Below are positions 9,173 through 18,712 of a stretch of 64,000 nucleotides of DNA, piece by piece. The notes under the pieces are model-generated. The model made no database searches. It saw only the letters and a program-made list of their open reading frames with translations, and had not been told where the DNA came from. Source of the DNA: Hyphomicrobiales bacterium. GTDB taxonomy: Bacteria > Pseudomonadota > Alphaproteobacteria > Rhizobiales > Rhizobiaceae. The stretch spans positions 62,001 through 126,000 of the forward strand of contig UCHD01000009.1 in NCBI GenBank assembly GCA_900472175.1, written 5' to 3'. Position numbers and translations under genes: made by a program. The stretch's first letter is position 1. Each line of letters begins with the position of its first letter.

Positions 9173-10270
9173 ATGTCTGCCCGCCTGCGCATCCTCGGTA
9201 TCGAAACAAGCTGTGATGAGACCGCAGCTTCCGTCGTGTTGCGCGACGAAAACGGCCATGGAGAAATTCTGGGCGACGTGGTGTTGAGCCAGCTGGAAGA
9301 GCACAGCGCCTACGGTGGCGTCGTCCCGGAGATCGCTGCGCGCGCCCATGTCGAGGCGCTGGATACGCTGATCGAGGAAGCGCTTTTGCGCGCCGGGGTA
9401 ACCCTTGCGGATATCGATGCGATCGCCGCCACCAGCGGTCCCGGCCTGATCGGCGGCCTGCTTGTGGGCCTGATGACCGGCAAGGCGATGGCAAGGGCAT
9501 CGGGAAAACCGCTTTATGCCGTCAATCATCTGGAAGGCCATGCGCTGACAGCGCGGCTGACCGATGGGCTGGCCTTTCCCTATCTGATGCTGCTGGTTTC
9601 CGGTGGCCACACACAGCTGATCCTGGTGAAGGGTGTCGGTGTCTACGAGCGTTGGGGCACGACGATCGACGATGCGCTGGGCGAGGCGTTTGACAAGACC
9701 GCGAAGCTTCTGGGCCTGCCGTATCCGGGCGGCCCGGCGGTGGAGCGTGCGGCAAAAAGTGGCAATCCGGACAGGTTTTCCTTCCCGCGTCCGCTGGTCG
9801 GCGAAGCGCGGCTCGATTTTTCGTTTTCCGGCCTGAAGACGGCCGTGCGCCAGGCGGCGCAGTCGATCGAGCCTGTGACCGAACAGGACATCGCCGATAT
9901 CTGCGCCTCCTTCCAGAAGGCGATTTCGCGCACATTGAAGGACCGGATCGGCCGCGGGCTTGCCCGCTTCAAGGAGCAGTTTGCCGGCACGGTGGCGCAT
10001 CCGGCGCTGGTGGTGGCCGGTGGCGTGGCGGCCAACCAGACGCTGCGGGCGACGCTGCAGGAGCTGTGCGACAAGAACGGTTTTCACTTCATCGCGCCGC
10101 CGATGCAGCTGTGCACGGACAATGCGGCAATGATCGCCTGGGCGGGGGCCGAGCGCATGGCGGCAGGATTGCCGGCCGATGATCTCGATGTGGCGCCGCG
10201 TTCGCGCTGGCCGCTGGATGCGGATGCGAAAGCCCTGATCGGGTTTGGCAAGCGGGGAGCAAAGGCGTGA
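9173..10270 (+). CDS. tsaD: tRNA N6-adenosine threonylcarbamoyltransferase
   Basis: Transfers threonylcarbamoyl to adenosine 37 of tRNAs that read ANN codons, working with TsaB, TsaE and TsaC. The 365-residue length matches. The metal-binding pair is in NHLEGH (His119, His123), and the protein opens with [12 protein letters not shown] typical of the family. I use the ATG at 9173; the frame is open back to 8903 but that part overlaps hemC. It is divergent from hemC with a 76-base gap and overlaps gpsA by one base. Confidence 0.97.
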   Translation: MSARLRILGIETSCDETAASVVLRDENGHGEILGDVVLSQLEEHSAYGGVVPEIAARAHVEALDTLIEEALLRAGVTLADIDAIAATSGPGLIGGLLVGLMTGKAMARASGKPLYAVNHLEGHALTARLTDGLAFPYLMLLVSGGHTQLILVKGVGVYERWGTTIDDALGEAFDKTAKLLGLPYPGGPAVERAAKSGNPDRFSFPRPLVGEARLDFSFSGLKTAVRQAAQSIEPVTEQDIADICASFQKAISRTLKDRIGRGLARFKEQFAGTVAHPALVVAGGVAANQTLRATLQELCDKNGFHFIAPPMQLCTDNAAMIAWAGAERMAAGLPADDLDVAPRSRWPLDADAKALIGFGKRGAKA

Positions 10271-11268
10271 TGGCGGACGTCATGAATACGGATCGTATCG
10301 TCGTCGTTGGCTCCGGGGCCTTCGGAACGGCACTGGCCGCCGTTGCCGCCGCCTCCGGCAAGGTGCCGGTGACGCTGCTCACCCGCCGCGAAAGTATCGT
10401 CGAGGAGTTCAAGCAGACCGGCCGCAATGACAGCGCGCTGCCGGGCATCGACCTGCCGGAAACGCTTGTTGTTTCCCACGATCCAACCGTTCTTGAGGGT
10501 GCCGGCATCGTGCTCTTCGCCATGCCATCGCAGGCGCAGCGCGAGGCTGGGCGGTCGCTGCACGGTTTCATCGGCAAGGGGGCCGATGTGGTGATCTGCG
10601 CCAAGGGCATGGAGCGGGCGAGTGGCCGGTTGCTGACCGATGTCGTCGAGGAAGAGCTGCATCTGCAGAATGTCGCCGTACTCTCCGGCCCGGGGTTTGC
10701 CGCCGATATCGCCAAGGGTCTTCCGACGGCAATGGTGATTGCGGCAGGCACTGTCGAGCGAGCCGCGGTTCTGGCCGAAGCCTTGTCGGGTGCGACTTTT
10801 CGTCTTTATCCGTCGGCTGACCGTATTGGGGTGCAGCTCGGCGGCGCGTTGAAGAATGTGCTGGCGATTGCCTGCGGTATCGTCGAAGGGGCAGGTCTTG
10901 GCGATTCCGCCCGGGCGGCGCTGATTTCGCGCGGACTGGCCGAGATGTCACGGTTCGTTGCGGCACGGGGCGGCGAGGCGGATACGGTGCGCGGGCTTTC
11001 CGGTCTTGGCGATCTGGTACTGACGGCAACCAGCCATCAGTCGCGCAATCTGCGTTATGGCATCGCGCTCGGGCAGAGCGGCAGTGCCAAGGGGCATTCG
11101 AATGAGCTGGTCGAAGGTGCGTTTGCTGCCTCCGTCGCTGCCGAGGTTGCCCGGAAACTGGGTGTCGATATGCCGGTCACCGAAGCGGTGGCTGCGATTA
11201 TTGATGGAAAGATGGACGTGAAGACGGCGCTGGAACAGCTGATGTCCCGGCCGATCACGCAGGAATAA
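10270..11268 (+). CDS. gpsA: Glycerol-3-phosphate dehydrogenase [NAD(P)+]
   Basis: Reduces dihydroxyacetone phosphate to glycerol 3-phosphate for phospholipid synthesis. The N-terminal Rossmann motif is [10 protein letters not shown]. The conserved [13 protein letters not shown] in the C-terminal half contains the catalytic lysine. The ATG at 10270 overlaps the tsaD stop (TGATG), giving 332 residues; the ATG at 10282 ([10 protein letters not shown]) is an alternative. Likely one transcript with tsaD, the YciI gene and the EVE gene. Confidence 0.96.
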   Translation: MADVMNTDRIVVVGSGAFGTALAAVAAASGKVPVTLLTRRESIVEEFKQTGRNDSALPGIDLPETLVVSHDPTVLEGAGIVLFAMPSQAQREAGRSLHGFIGKGADVVICAKGMERASGRLLTDVVEEELHLQNVAVLSGPGFAADIAKGLPTAMVIAAGTVERAAVLAEALSGATFRLYPSADRIGVQLGGALKNVLAIACGIVEGAGLGDSARAALISRGLAEMSRFVAARGGEADTVRGLSGLGDLVLTATSHQSRNLRYGIALGQSGSAKGHSNELVEGAFAASVAAEVARKLGVDMPVTEAVAAIIDGKMDVKTALEQLMSRPITQE

Positions 11269-11286
11269 TCAATTAAGGAGAAAACC

Positions 11287-11580
11287 ATGCTGTTTGCGGT
11301 TCTGTGCACGGACAAGCCGAATGCCCTGCAGGTGCGGATGGATGCCCGCCCCGCGCATGTCGAGTTTCTGAACGATCTCAATGCCAAGGGCGCGCTGGCT
11401 TTCGCCGGTCCGTTCCTTGACGATGCCGGTAAGCCGAATGGCAGCCTGGTGGTTCTTCATGCAGAGACGATCGAGGACGTGCGGGCCATCGCGAGCGCCG
11501 ATCCCTATGCCAAGGCCGGCCTGTTTTCCAATGTCGATATCAAGCCCTGGAACTGGGTCTTCAACAAGCCGGAGGCTTGA
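11287..11580 (+). CDS. YciI-like protein
   Basis: A 97-residue protein of the YciI family (ferredoxin-like alpha/beta fold). It begins MLFAVLCTDKP and has a conserved His near residue 25 (RPAHVEF) and the family pattern FAGPFLDDAGKPNGSL. The role is unknown in most bacteria; some relatives are dehalogenase-like enzymes. A clear AAGGAG precedes the ATG. Its stop overlaps the start region of the EVE gene. Confidence 0.88.
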   Translation: MLFAVLCTDKPNALQVRMDARPAHVEFLNDLNAKGALAFAGPFLDDAGKPNGSLVVLHAETIEDVRAIASADPYAKAGLFSNVDIKPWNWVFNKPEA

Positions 11581-11582
11581 GC

Positions 11583-12014
11583 GTGGGGTACTGGCTTTAC
11601 AAGTCCGAACCATTCAAATGGTCCTGGGCAATGCAGAAGGATGCGGGCGCCAAGGGGACCGAATGGACGGGCGTGCGCAACTATCTGGCGCGCAACAACA
11701 TGCGGGCGATGCAGATCGGCGACAAGGGCTTCTTCTATCACTCGAACGAGGGGCTGGAGATCGTCGGGATCACCGAGGTCTGTGCACTGTCGCACCCGGA
11801 TTCGACCGCTGAGGGCGATGCCCGCTGGGACTGCGTCGATATCCGCGCCGTCTGCGACCTGCCGAACCCGGTATCGCTGAAGGATATCAAGGCCAATCCG
11901 AAATTCGAGAAGATGGCTCTCGTGACGTCGATGCGCTTGTCGGTGCAGCCGGTGACCGAGGACGAGTATCTGGAAATTTGCCGGATCGGCGGGCTGGATA
12001 ATCCGCCGCGGTGA
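11583..12014 (+). CDS. EVE domain protein
   Basis: A 143-residue single EVE domain, the PUA-like fold that recognises modified bases in DNA or RNA. The start YWLYKSEPFKWSW and the internal GVRNYLARNNMR and GFFYHS are typical of the short bacterial and THYN1-like proteins. I choose GTG at 11583, because the protein then begins MGYWLYKSEP; a TTG at 11577 in the same frame is possible. It ends the tsaD-gpsA run. The ligand of the bacterial protein is not established. Confidence 0.9.
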   Translation: MGYWLYKSEPFKWSWAMQKDAGAKGTEWTGVRNYLARNNMRAMQIGDKGFFYHSNEGLEIVGITEVCALSHPDSTAEGDARWDCVDIRAVCDLPNPVSLKDIKANPKFEKMALVTSMRLSVQPVTEDEYLEICRIGGLDNPPR

Positions 12015-12034
12015 TGCGGGTTTAGCTGATAATA

Positions 12035-12101
12035 CCCCTCATCTGCGGCAACCTCTGTCGTCCCCTCTCCCTGCGGGCGGGGAGAGGGTTAGGGTGAGGG
12101 G
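12035..12101. repeat. Dispersed intergenic palindromic repeat, copy 2
   Basis: CCCCTCAT at the left and GGTGAGGGG at the right flank a central hairpin, CCCTCTCCCTGCGGGCGGGGAGAGGG. It fills most of the gap between the EVE gene and the methyltransferase gene. It belongs to the same broad family as the other intergenic copies but has a different middle. Confidence 0.75.
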
Positions 12102-12134
12102 CCTTCTCCCAACTCCGACGAAAACAAATGCCCC

Positions 12135-12794
12135 ATGAAAACCAATCCCGAAACCTTCATCCGCGAGAACACGGACATCATGGCGCCGCCACATGTGCCG
12201 GAGGTGCGGCTCTATCTGGCCAGTGAAGCGCATGATCTGTGGCTGAAGACGGAGGAGGAACTGGAGGAGATTGGCCTGCCGCCGCCGTTCTGGGCATTTG
12301 CCTGGGCAGGTGGGCAGGGGCTGGCGCGGCATATTCTCGATCATCCGGACCTAGTGGCCGGCAAGCGGGTGATTGATTTCGCGTCCGGCTCGGGTCTCGT
12401 GGCGATTGCGGCGATGAAGGCAGGCGCATCGTCGGTGCTGGCCGTCGATATCGATCCGTGGACCGAAACGGCGATCGGGCTCAATGCCGCGCTGAACAGT
12501 GTTGAAGTGTCTTCGGCGGGATTGGACATGATCGGCGCTGGACGGGAAGCGGATGTCTATCTGGCTGGCGATGTCTTTTATGACAAGGTGTTTGCCGACC
12601 GTATCGTTCCGTGGCTGAGCGCGCTTGCCGAAGCGGGGGCGGATGTCCTCGTCGGCGATCCTGGCCGTGCCTATTGCCCGCGTGAGCGGATGCAGATGCT
12701 GGCGACCTACCAGGTACCGGTGACCCGGGCGCTGGAGGACAGCGAGGTCAAGAAAACCACGGTCTGGCGGTTTTTGAGCGCAGTGCGCGACTGA
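12135..12794 (+). CDS. Class I SAM methyltransferase, probable ETF-beta lysine methyltransferase type
   Basis: A 219-residue Rossmann-fold methyltransferase. Motif I is VIDFASGSGLVAIAA (from about residue 79), the acidic residue after strand 2 is Asp105 (AVDID), and a conserved VGDPGRAY lies near residue 174. The layout PPFWAFAWAGGQGLAR before motif I and the DPGR motif resemble the METTL20/ETFBKMT group. Members of that group, including an Agrobacterium protein, methylate lysines of the electron transfer flavoprotein beta subunit. The substrate assignment is by resemblance only; no etf genes are nearby. Confidence 0.8.
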   Translation: MKTNPETFIRENTDIMAPPHVPEVRLYLASEAHDLWLKTEEELEEIGLPPPFWAFAWAGGQGLARHILDHPDLVAGKRVIDFASGSGLVAIAAMKAGASSVLAVDIDPWTETAIGLNAALNSVEVSSAGLDMIGAGREADVYLAGDVFYDKVFADRIVPWLSALAEAGADVLVGDPGRAYCPRERMQMLATYQVPVTRALEDSEVKKTTVWRFLSAVRD

Positions 12795-12845
12795 AGACTT
12801 TTGCTGCGCGGCGAACGCTGTGGCGCCGGGCCGCAGCGCGGATGA

Positions 12846-13202
12846 TCAGCACTCCGCCGCCGCGTATGCCTGTGCAACATACCCGGCAACGTGTCTTGTT
12901 TCGATATCCTGCAGTGTCTCCAGCTTGATATGGCGGCGGAACTTGCCGTCGCCGGACAGGAAGCCGTGGGGATCGGCGAGTGCCGCACCCTGGCTGAATT
13001 CGAGCGTCACATGGGCCTTGTAGGGGAAAACGCCGCAGAAGCTCGGGCCGCAGGAGAACAGCAATCCACCATATTTCACCTCTTCGGTGATGGATGGACC
13101 AGTGGCCAGAACGATGGCGCGCACACGCGCGACAATCGGAAAGAGGTCCGCGCGATGCTCTTTTACGTCCTGCAGGAGGATTGCGATTTTATCGATACTC
13201 AC
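12846..13202 (-). CDS. DUF1801 domain protein
   Basis: A 118-residue protein of the DUF1801 (YdhG/iron-chaperone-like fold) family. It shows the usual TEEVKYGGLLFS and GVFPYKAHVTLEF patterns, with a basic, RHIKL-containing end. The biochemical role of bacterial members is unknown. It is transcribed toward the methyltransferase gene and starts 18 bases after the stop of the secreted Arg/Tyr-rich protein gene, so the two may share a transcript. Confidence 0.82.
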   Translation of the reverse strand: MSIDKIAILLQDVKEHRADLFPIVARVRAIVLATGPSITEEVKYGGLLFSCGPSFCGVFPYKAHVTLEFSQGAALADPHGFLSGDGKFRRHIKLETLQDIETRHVAGYVAQAYAAAEC

Positions 13203-13220
13203 GCTGCTACGCCTTGTCCG

Positions 13221-13844
13221 TCACCGCCGGATTACGCAGACGCCGGATTCCCAGGAGCAGGCGCGCGCGTTGGTGGACGGATTGACGTGGATGATTTTCG
13301 GGCGCGCCGCAGGATAGGTCATGCCGGTATCATCCGAAAAATAGCCATAGCCGTTACGTTCCGAGCGGAAATAGGTGCCGTTGCCGGGATCGGTCCAGGC
13401 AGACAGGCCGCCGAAATAGGTGCCGGCATCGGTGTGCGATGGGAAACCGTCATTGCCATAGGACTGGTTCCAGCCGGGTCGACGCTCACCACGAAATCCC
13501 CGCACCGGCAGAGTGGGGTCGTAGCGGTCACGCCCATATCTTGGCGCGAAATGGCCGCGATTGGCCTGGCGCCTGTCGAACTGGAACCGGTCATAGCGAC
13601 GATCGACGCGATATCCGCGGTCACGCCGGCCGTGCCGGTAATGATAGCGATCGGCGGTTACGCCGGAAACGGCTTCCTGCCGTCCCAAGCGCGGGCGCTG
13701 GTCAAACGACCGTTCGAAATGTGGACGGCGGATCTGGTTCCGGTCGCTCCGGTCACGCGCTTCGGCGAAATTGGCAAACGAGAGCATCACGGCAAGCGCC
13801 GCGATCAAGACTTTCGTCGCATTCTGCATACTGATTGGACGCAT
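13221..13844 (-). CDS. Secreted Arg/Tyr/Gly-rich protein of unknown function
   Basis: A 207-residue protein with a signal peptide (about residues 1-25, hydrophobic core VLIAALAVMLSFANF, ending AEA). A highly basic segment follows, dense in Arg, Tyr, Asp and His (for example YRVDRRYDRFQFDRRQ). The C-terminal part is less biased and holds the only two cysteines, ACSWESGVC, a likely disulfide. I start at ATG 13844, with GGAGGG nine bases upstream; ATG 13829 is an alternative. Similar basic secreted proteins are common in rhizobia and have no agreed function. Confidence 0.75.
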   Translation of the reverse strand: MRPISMQNATKVLIAALAVMLSFANFAEARDRSDRNQIRRPHFERSFDQRPRLGRQEAVSGVTADRYHYRHGRRDRGYRVDRRYDRFQFDRRQANRGHFAPRYGRDRYDPTLPVRGFRGERRPGWNQSYGNDGFPSHTDAGTYFGGLSAWTDPGNGTYFRSERNGYGYFSDDTGMTYPAARPKIIHVNPSTNARACSWESGVCVIRR

Positions 13845-14148
13845 TTCGTGCAGCCCTCCGCACAACCCTTAATAAATCCTTAAGAGGCAATGTGGGGTAG
13901 AGACGGGCAAAAGTCACGGATTGCGTTGAATTTTCACGCCTTATCGTTAACGCGGTGGGCGAATCGCATCCGTCAAGCCGCCACATTTTCGTCTAATCGA
14001 TTAAATTGATTTTGCAGTGCAAACACACTTGTCGTTAATCAATATGGTGATTAAACGTCGGCTGACTGAATTGCGCACAATCAGGTGCAATACCGGATGA
14101 AAATAGTCCAGTTTTTGGGCATCTTTCCGGGTCTTCCGTGAGGTTCAG
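13845..14148. promoter_or_regulatory. Divergent upstream region of the sdh operon, with an inverted repeat
   Basis: A 304-base gap with no credible gene. It is AT-rich relative to its surroundings, as expected of a promoter region. It contains TTAATCA (14035-14041), six bases, then TGATTAA (14048-14054), a perfect 7-bp inverted repeat about 95 bases before sdhC. A palindromic AATCGATT lies at 13995-14002. These could be an operator for the sdh operon; the protein that binds is unknown. Confidence 0.45.
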
Positions 14149-14541
14149 ATGACGAATGTCACCAAAAGCCGGCCTTTGTCGCCGCATCTACAAATCTATA
14201 AGCCTATTCCCACCATGGTCATGTCCATTGTGCACCGCATCACCGGATGTGCCTTGTACTTCGGCACGGTGCTTGTTGCCTTCTGGCTGATCGCCGCAGC
14301 CAGCGGACCGGAATATTACGATTGGGCCATGTGGGCCTTTGGCACGATCATCGGCCAGCTCATTCTGTTTGGCTATACCTGGGCGCTGGTGCATCATCTG
14401 TTCGGCGGTCTCAGGCACTTTGTCTGGGATCTCGGCTACGGCTACGAAAAGCATTTCGCCACCAAGCTTGCCATTGCCAACCTGATCGGTTCGGTCGCGG
14501 TTACCGCGCTGATCTGGATCGTCGGCTACGCGGTTCGCTGA
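14149..14541 (+). CDS. sdhC: Succinate dehydrogenase cytochrome b556 subunit
   Basis: Membrane anchor of complex II that binds heme b and ubiquinone together with SdhD. The 130-residue protein has three membrane helices and the family motifs RPLSPHLQIYK near the N-terminus and SIVHRITG near residue 25. The histidine in VHHLFGGLRH near residue 84 is the expected heme ligand. First gene of sdhCDAB; sdhD follows after 15 bases. Confidence 0.96.
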   Translation: MTNVTKSRPLSPHLQIYKPIPTMVMSIVHRITGCALYFGTVLVAFWLIAAASGPEYYDWAMWAFGTIIGQLILFGYTWALVHHLFGGLRHFVWDLGYGYEKHFATKLAIANLIGSVAVTALIWIVGYAVR

Positions 14542-14556
14542 GAGGACAAAAATTCC

Positions 14557-14937
14557 ATGGATATGCGTACTCCCCTCGGCAAGGTTCGCGGCCTCGGTTC
14601 GGCCAAGGAAGGCACCGATCATTTCTGGCGCCAGCGGCTGACGGCCGTCGCCAACGTGCCATTGATCATCTTCTTCGTGCTGTTCCTGATCAAATATGCA
14701 GGGGCGCCTTATGCTGAGGTCGTCGTTGCCCTGTCGAACCCCTTCGTGGCTGTGGTCATGGGGCTGGTGGTTATCTCCGGCCTGATCCACATGAAGCTCG
14801 GCATGCAGGTCGTCATCGAGGACTATGTTCACAACGAAGGCGCCAAGGTCGTCCTCGTCATGCTCAATACGTTTTTTGCGATCGCAGTTGGCGGGCTCTG
14901 TCTTTTCGCCATCCTGAAGATCGCGTTTGCAGGGTAA
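14557..14937 (+). CDS. sdhD: Succinate dehydrogenase membrane anchor subunit
   Basis: The second membrane anchor of complex II, 126 residues with three hydrophobic helices. It begins [19 protein letters not shown], with the conserved [12 protein letters not shown] before helix 1. The segment [16 protein letters not shown] near residue 73 matches the quinone/heme side of SdhD. GAGAGGACAAAAA precedes the ATG. It sits between sdhC and sdhA with short gaps, so is part of one transcript. Confidence 0.95.
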   Translation: MDMRTPLGKVRGLGSAKEGTDHFWRQRLTAVANVPLIIFFVLFLIKYAGAPYAEVVVALSNPFVAVVMGLVVISGLIHMKLGMQVVIEDYVHNEGAKVVLVMLNTFFAIAVGGLCLFAILKIAFAG

Positions 14938-14943
14938 TTCACA

Positions 14944-16788
14944 ATGGCACCCACCTCATCGCCGCTCATCAACGGCCACGCCTATGATTATGTCGACCAT
15001 GCCTATGACGTCATCGTCGTCGGCGCTGGCGGCGCCGGATTGCGCGCCACGCTCGGCATGGCCGAACAGGGCTTCAAGACGGCCTGCATCACCAAGGTCT
15101 TTCCAACGCGCTCGCATACGGTCGCGGCCCAGGGCGGCATTGCCGCCTCGCTGACCAACATGACGCCGGACAGCTGGCAGTGGCATCTCTATGACACGGT
15201 CAAGGGCTCTGACTGGCTCGGCGACGTCGATGCCATGCAGTATCTGACCATGGAAGCGCCGAAGGCCGTTTACGAGCTGGAACATTACGGCGTTCCTTTC
15301 TCGCGCAATGCCGAAGGCAAGATCTACCAGCGGCCGTTCGGCGGCCACATGCAGAACTACGGCGAAGGCCCGCCGGTTCAGCGCACCTGCGCCGTTGCCG
15401 ACCGTACCGGTCACGCCATCCTGCACACGCTGTATGGCCAGTCGCTGAAGAACAATGCCGAATTCTTCATCGAGTATTTCGCACTCGACCTGATCATGTC
15501 GGATGACGGCAGCCGCTGCACCGGCGTCGTTGCTTGGAACCTCGACGATGGCACGATCCATCGCTTCTCCGCCAAGATGGTCGTTCTGGCGACCGGCGGT
15601 TATGGCCGCTCCTATTTTTCGGCGACGTCTGCCCATACCTGCACCGGCGACGGTGGCGGCATGGTGGCGCGCGCCGGCCTGCCTTTGCAGGACATGGAAT
15701 TCGTCCAGTTCCACCCGACCGGTATCTATGGCTCGGGCTGCCTGATCACCGAAGGTGCGCGCGGCGAAGGCGGTTATCTCGTCAATTCCGAAGGCGAGCG
15801 CTTCATGGAGCGCTATGCTCCATCGGCCAAGGACCTTGCCTCGCGTGACGTGGTGTCCCGCTGCATGACGCTGGAAATCCGCGAAGGCCGAGGCGTCGGC
15901 AAGAACAAGGATCATATCTACCTGCATCTCGACCATCTCGACCCAGCCGTTCTGCACGAGCGCCTGCCGGGCATTTCCGAGAGCGCCAAGATCTTTGCCG
16001 GTGTCGACGTGACGCGCGAGCCGATCCCGGTTCTGCCGACCGTTCACTACAATATGGGCGGTATTCCGACCAACTATTGGGGCGAAGTTCTGAACGCCGA
16101 CAGCGCCAATCCGGAGCGTGTGCTGCCGGGCCTGATGGCTGTCGGTGAAGCCGGTTGCGCCTCGGTGCACGGCGCAAACCGTCTCGGCTCCAATTCGCTG
16201 ATCGACCTCGTGGTCTTCGGCCGCGCCGCTGCGATCCGCGCCGGTGAAGTCATCGACCGCGCCGCACCGATCCCGGCGATCAACGAAAAGGCCTGCGAAA
16301 AGATCATGACGCGCTTCGACAAGCTGCGTTATGCTGATGGTTCGACGCCGACCGCCGTGTTGCGTGAAAAGATGCAGAAGACCATGCAGGACGACGCGGC
16401 CGTGTTCCGCACCCAGGAATCGCTGGAGAGCGGCTGCAAGCGCATGAGCGCCATCTGGCAGGAACTGGCCGACGTCAAGGTCACCGACCGTTCGATGATC
16501 TGGAATTCCGATCTGGTGGAAACGCTGGAACTGGAAAACCTGATGGCCAACGCCATCGTCACCGTTTATGGCGCCGAGGCCCGCAAGGAAAGCCGCGGCA
16601 GCCATGCGCGCGAGGACTTTGTCGACGGCCCGTTTGCCGGCCGCGACGACGTCAACTGGCGCAAGCATACGCTGTCCTGGGTGAACGAGGCCGGCGAAGT
16701 CCGTCTCGACTACCGCCCGGTTCACACCGAACTTCTGGCTGACGGCATCGATCCGAAAAAGATCGAGCCCAAGGCACGTGTGTATTGA
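14944..16788 (+). CDS. sdhA: Succinate dehydrogenase flavoprotein subunit
   Basis: Oxidises succinate to fumarate and passes electrons via FAD to SdhB at the inner membrane face. The 614-residue protein shows the FAD-binding [11 protein letters not shown] (about residues 25-35) and the covalent FAD attachment histidine His58 in [11 protein letters not shown]. The active-site region [11 protein letters not shown] and the C-terminal RREDYP-type end are also present (VRLDYRPVH). It starts six bases after sdhD and is complete. Confidence 0.98.
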   Translation: MAPTSSPLINGHAYDYVDHAYDVIVVGAGGAGLRATLGMAEQGFKTACITKVFPTRSHTVAAQGGIAASLTNMTPDSWQWHLYDTVKGSDWLGDVDAMQYLTMEAPKAVYELEHYGVPFSRNAEGKIYQRPFGGHMQNYGEGPPVQRTCAVADRTGHAILHTLYGQSLKNNAEFFIEYFALDLIMSDDGSRCTGVVAWNLDDGTIHRFSAKMVVLATGGYGRSYFSATSAHTCTGDGGGMVARAGLPLQDMEFVQFHPTGIYGSGCLITEGARGEGGYLVNSEGERFMERYAPSAKDLASRDVVSRCMTLEIREGRGVGKNKDHIYLHLDHLDPAVLHERLPGISESAKIFAGVDVTREPIPVLPTVHYNMGGIPTNYWGEVLNADSANPERVLPGLMAVGEAGCASVHGANRLGSNSLIDLVVFGRAAAIRAGEVIDRAAPIPAINEKACEKIMTRFDKLRYADGSTPTAVLREKMQKTMQDDAAVFRTQESLESGCKRMSAIWQELADVKVTDRSMIWNSDLVETLELENLMANAIVTVYGAEARKESRGSHAREDFVDGPFAGRDDVNWRKHTLSWVNEAGEVRLDYRPVHTELLADGIDPKKIEPKARVY

Positions 16789-16800
16789 GGAGAATGATCC

Positions 16801-17580
16801 ATGGTTGAACTCGCTCTCCCCAAGAACTCGACGATGACGGAAGGCAAGGTCTGGCCGAAGCCGGCCGGTGCCACCAACACCCGCGAATTCCGCATCTATC
16901 GCTGGAGCCCGGACGACGGCAAGAACCCGTCGATCGACACCTTCTATATCGATGTCGACGACTGCGGCCCGATGGTTCTCGATGCGCTTCTGTACATCAA
17001 GAACAAGATCGACCCGACGCTGACGCTGCGCCGTTCCTGCCGCGAAGGCATCTGCGGTTCCTGCGCCATGAACATCGACGGCACCAATACGCTGGCCTGC
17101 ACCAAGGGCATGGACGAGGTGAAGGGGGCGGTAAAGGTTTACCCGCTGCCGCATATGCCTGTCGTCAAGGACCTGGTGCCGGATCTCACCAATTTCTACG
17201 CCCAGCACCGGTCGATCGAGCCCTGGCTGAAGACGGTGTCTCCGACGCCGGCCAAGGAATGGAAGCAGAGCCACGAGGATCGCCAGAAGCTCGACGGCCT
17301 CTATGAGTGCATTCTCTGCGCCTGCTGTTCCGCCTCGTGCCCGAGTTACTGGTGGAATGGCGACCGTTACCTCGGCCCGGCCGTGCTGCTGCAGGCCTAT
17401 CGCTGGCTGATCGACAGCCGCGACGAAGCCAAGGGTGAGCGTCTCGACAATCTGGAAGACCCCTTCCGTCTCTATCGCTGCCACACGATCATGAACTGCG
17501 CCCAGACCTGTCCGAAAGGCCTCAATCCGGCCAAGGCGATCGGCGAGATCAAGAAGATGATGGTCGAGCGCCGCGTCTGA
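16801..17580 (+). CDS. sdhB: Succinate dehydrogenase iron-sulfur subunit
   Basis: Carries electrons from FAD in SdhA to ubiquinone through three Fe-S clusters. In the 259-residue protein, the [2Fe-2S] ligands lie in [10 protein letters not shown] followed by a later LAC. The [4Fe-4S] motif is [12 protein letters not shown], and the [3Fe-4S] and remaining ligands are in [30 protein letters not shown] precedes the ATG. It is the last gene of sdhCDAB and is followed by a terminator. Confidence 0.98.
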   Translation: MVELALPKNSTMTEGKVWPKPAGATNTREFRIYRWSPDDGKNPSIDTFYIDVDDCGPMVLDALLYIKNKIDPTLTLRRSCREGICGSCAMNIDGTNTLACTKGMDEVKGAVKVYPLPHMPVVKDLVPDLTNFYAQHRSIEPWLKTVSPTPAKEWKQSHEDRQKLDGLYECILCACCSASCPSYWWNGDRYLGPAVLLQAYRWLIDSRDEAKGERLDNLEDPFRLYRCHTIMNCAQTCPKGLNPAKAIGEIKKMMVERRV

Positions 17581-17654
17581 TAACCGGGTGTGGGGCGATC
17601 GGTGGGACCGCTTGCTTCGGCTTCCATTCAGATCGACACTTTTCATGTATTGAA

Positions 17655-17690
17655 GCCGGCCGCAGCAAACGTTGCGGGCGGCTTTTTTAC
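17655..17690 (+). terminator. Rho-independent terminator of the sdh operon
   Basis: Arms GCCGGCCGCAGC (17655-17666) and GTTGCGGGCGGC (17671-17682) pair with two mismatches around an AAAC loop, followed by a run of six T. It lies 75 bases after sdhB and points the same way. Confidence 0.8.
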
Positions 17691-17785
17691 TAAAAAGCTG
17701 TCGCCGCGCCGCACGCGCCCCCCCCCGAGGCTGCAAGACAAGTCACGCCATACTTTTGGGAAAATCGGCGAAATGATCGCTGTGA

Positions 17786-18712
17786 TCAAAGGTATAAGGT
17801 TGATGCAGCCTGTTGTTTGGCTGGTGCGTAATTCGCAAAGAGTTCGAGCGCTTTGCGGTAGGCGGGGACATCCTTCAGGTCATATCCTTCGCCAAGCTGT
17901 TCGAGGTCTTTATAGGCCTGCAACAACATATCGACAAATGAGAAGCCGGAACTCAGGTCTTCTGGCTCGACCCCGGCATGCTCCGCGCCATGCTCATAAA
18001 GGCGTTGTGTCGCTGCCCGCTGCTCCATCCATTCGATAGACGTGGTTTTTTCTTCATAGCTGACCTTGTCGAGCCAAAGAGCCCCTGCCTTCCCGACAGC
18101 GATGTGATTGGAAGGGTCTGATACGAACGTTTCCGCCAGCCGTATCGGGCCAGCATAGAGCCCCATGGCGAGCCCCTGCTGATTTGCCATGATTGACGCC
18201 GCCATATCCTTTTCCTCCTTGGAAAATAGACCGGTGGTGTCGGTGCGCATGGCATTTAGAGCCCGGCGATCCAAATCGCCGAGGGCTGAATACCAATCCT
18301 CGCCCTCATGACTGTTGTACCCGAACGGTTGTCCATTCCCGCTCATCTGGGCGTATCGGCTGTCGATCGCCTTGCGTGCGGCTTCGGCAATCTCCGTCTT
18401 TGTCTTGCCTGACGAGAATGGTTCCGCCGCCGGATCGGTGATCGCGAGTGCCAAATTGTTGGACGAAAACCCGGGGCGGACCGGCATGTAAATTTCGAAG
18501 CCATTCGGCCGCGATGTTACGAAGCTGCCGGATATCGGCGCCAAGTTGCCAAAACTATCGTATGTTCCGATGTCACCGTCGTCACCCTCCGGCTCAGGAG
18601 CGCCATAGGAGGCGGCAGGCTCAACCGGATTTCCGGAGGTGGTCACCTGTCTGGCCGGGGCCAACGGCCCGTCGGTTTGAATGTTGAAATAGTTGATGCT
18701 GCTGATATTCAT
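17786..18712 (-). CDS. Hypothetical protein, 308 residues, no recognised domain
   Basis: A complete frame with no signal peptide or membrane helix. The N-terminal 100 residues are Gly/Pro/Ser/Asp-rich and look disordered. The middle (about 105-210) is helical and includes a KEEKDMAASIM segment. The C-terminal 100 residues are helical (for example FVDMLLQAYKDLEQ). It begins MNISSINYFNIQT, a style seen in flagellar-associated or secreted rhizobial proteins, but I cannot assign a family. By eye it is less GC-rich than its neighbours. It stands alone between the sdh operon and the omp19-like gene, with long gaps on both sides. Confidence 0.7.
   Translation of the reverse strand: MNISSINYFNIQTDGPLAPARQVTTSGNPVEPAASYGAPEPEGDDGDIGTYDSFGNLAPISGSFVTSRPNGFEIYMPVRPGFSSNNLALAITDPAAEPFSSGKTKTEIAEAARKAIDSRYAQMSGNGQPFGYNSHEGEDWYSALGDLDRRALNAMRTDTTGLFSKEEKDMAASIMANQQGLAMGLYAGPIRLAETFVSDPSNHIAVGKAGALWLDKVSYEEKTTSIEWMEQRAATQRLYEHGAEHAGVEPEDLSSGFSFVDMLLQAYKDLEQLGEGYDLKDVPAYRKALELFANYAPAKQQAASTLYL

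Noticed and set aside
17715-17730. Run of nine C in the sdhB-orphan gap
   Set aside because: A simple homopolymer in non-coding sequence. It could be phase-variable, but no gene start or promoter is clearly set by it.
14956-17736. A 926-codon open frame antisense to sdhA and sdhB
   Set aside because: It is the shadow of strongly biased codon use in the real genes on the other strand. It has no family motif, and sdhA and sdhB are certain.
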